A stretch of 20,376 nucleotides of DNA from Chrysomallon squamiferum. Taxonomy: Eukaryota; Mollusca; Gastropoda; Neomphalida; Peltospiridae. This document shows, one piece after another, positions 19,597 to 20,376 of the stretch. How positions within the stretch are numbered: position 1 is the stretch's first letter; each line of letters starts with the position of its first letter. The stretch covers positions 13,740,056-13,760,431 of the forward strand of contig CM022667.1 of NCBI GenBank assembly GCA_012295275.1, in the 5' to 3' direction. The translations under genes and the position numbers were made by a program. The notes below the pieces were generated by a model that saw only the letters and a list, made by a program, of their open reading frames with translations, did not search any database and had not been told where the DNA came from.

Positions 19597-19701
19597 GAGA
19601 CAGAATCATCATCACGTCCACAGACTGGGACTGGAGGCAGGTCGAAGAGTTTGAACTTCTCCCGTGTCCACAGTGTGCCGCGAACGAAATTAAACTCAGT
19701 C
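19597..19701 (+). CDS. CEMIP: CEMIP-like protein, exon 6: start of the beta-helix region
   Basis: This exon encodes residues 353-387 plus one base (phase 1 in, phase 1 out, donor C|GTAAGT). The protein begins GDRIIITSTDWDW (353-365), continues with EEFELLPCPQC (369-379, C376 and C379) and ends NEIKLS. This is very close in pattern to the CEMIP/CEMIP2 segment G-D-x-L-V-I-A-S-T-D ... EEF-x-x-LPC-x-x-C, which starts the right-handed beta-helix. It is the clearest family evidence in the window. The gene continues to the right. Confidence 0.92.
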
Positions 19702-19990
19702 GTAAGTTGGATTCTACGTTCTCGTAAATCTCTCGTTCAGACGTATTTCTGACAACATGGCTTACTGTTGTTCTGTGTTTATTAACAGTAGTTGGAGTAG
19801 TATATATATGCAGTAATACTAGTATAATAGTGTCGGTAGTGATTTATTATGAGAAATGGTTATGGTAGATTAGTAGCAATTGTAATAATAATAGCAATAT
19901 CAGTAGCAATACATGAGTAGTAAAAGTAGTACTAGTAATAATAATAATATATTCATCTATGTAGTTTTAGCAGTAATAGTACTAGCATTG

Positions 19991-20066
19991 CAGGTTGAAG
20001 AGTTTAAACTTTACCCTGACCCGAGGGTGCTGAAAACGAAATTAAACTCGGTCGTAAGTTGGATTT
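19991..20066 (+). pseudogene. Decayed partial copy of exon 6 with its donor site
   Basis: It matches the last 64 exon bases and first bases of intron 6 (from 19638) at an offset of 352-353 bases. CAGGT(T)GAAGAGTTT, GAAATTAAACTC and GTCGTAAGTTGGATT are shared. One base is missing in the middle and both cysteine codons are gone. It keeps an AG at 19992-19993 preceded by TTGC and the GTAAGT donor at 20054. Confidence 0.85.
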
Positions 20067-20269
20067 ATATTGGCTTAAAATTATAGACTTATGTACGCTG
20101 TGTGGTATTCAACAAAGCAATGTTCTCTAACATCTGGCGGGAGCGTGTCGAGTGCATTGTTACGTGTTCCATGAGACTGTCACGCTGCCAATTCTTAAAG
20201 TGCTCGTTATCATGTCTAGGGGTTTAGAACATCATAACAAGGATTAGTAAATTTTAAATTGTGACAGTA

Positions 20270-20293
20270 AAATACTTATATTTATAAGTATTT
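20270..20293. repeat. Perfect 24-bp palindrome in intron 6
   Basis: Two 11-base arms (AAATACTTATA and its complement) around a TT centre. AT-rich; function unknown. Confidence 0.8.
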
Positions 20294-20376
20294 ATGGGTA
20301 AATAACACATCAACAAGAGTGCTTTTTGAGTTATTTATTTATGTCCTGATCGTAATTTGTAATTACTTAAAAACAA

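Larger units (their letters stand above)
19702..20376 (+). other. Intron 6 of the CEMIP-like gene (partial, runs off the window)
   Basis: It begins GTAAGT. It contains degenerate AGT/AAT triplets (19790-19985), a decayed copy of exon 6 and a perfect 24-bp palindrome at 20270-20293. No later exon was recognised before the window ends. Confidence 0.75.

Overview
This is a eukaryotic, almost certainly metazoan, nuclear window. It is AT-rich, full of microsatellites ((CA)n, (GA)n, (AAT)n, (ATGT)n, (CTAA)n), and holds the start of an intron-containing gene. The overall texture, short introns (about 0.4 to 1.65 kb) and the protein sequence suggest a lophotrochozoan, perhaps a mollusc. That placement is an inference of low confidence.

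Left half (1 to about 10133): a long tandem array of two related monomers that I call alpha (about 1.17-1.19 kb) and beta (about 1.68-1.70 kb). Starting from a shared GC-rich, CpG-rich core, the order is (beta tail)-alpha-beta-alpha-alpha-beta-alpha-beta-(truncated alpha). Alpha and beta clearly descend from one unit. Beta differs by a 340-370 bp C-rich minisatellite inserted in the core (G-rich on the minus strand, strong quadruplex potential) and by a roughly 300-bp 3' extension. Copies of the same type are nearly identical. The array runs off the left edge and ends abruptly near 10133 after a degraded last unit. I see no convincing protein gene in it.

Middle (10134-13823): about 3.7 kb of AT-rich intergenic or 5' flanking DNA with microsatellites, a clean G-quadruplex motif at 11555 and a perfect 18-bp palindrome about 115 bp before the start codon of the gene.

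Right half (13824 to the end): six exons on the + strand give the first 387 residues of a secreted CEMIP/CEMIP2 (KIAA1199/TMEM2) family protein: signal peptide, G8 domain, GG (ILEI-like) domain and the start of the beta-helix region. The reading frame stays open across all six exons with consistent phases (1,0,1,1,1,1), and the gene continues beyond the window. Vertebrate members are hyaluronidases or hyaluronan-binding factors. The substrate in this organism is unknown.

The most interesting signals are the alpha/beta higher-order array with its G4 minisatellite and conserved hairpins, and a cluster of splicing oddities in the CEMIP-like gene. These are a GC-AG intron whose retention stops the protein at once, a 68-bp intronic repeat carrying decoy acceptors, a (CTAA)n tract that forms a string of branch-point consensus sites, and a decayed second copy of exon 6 that would act as a poison exon.
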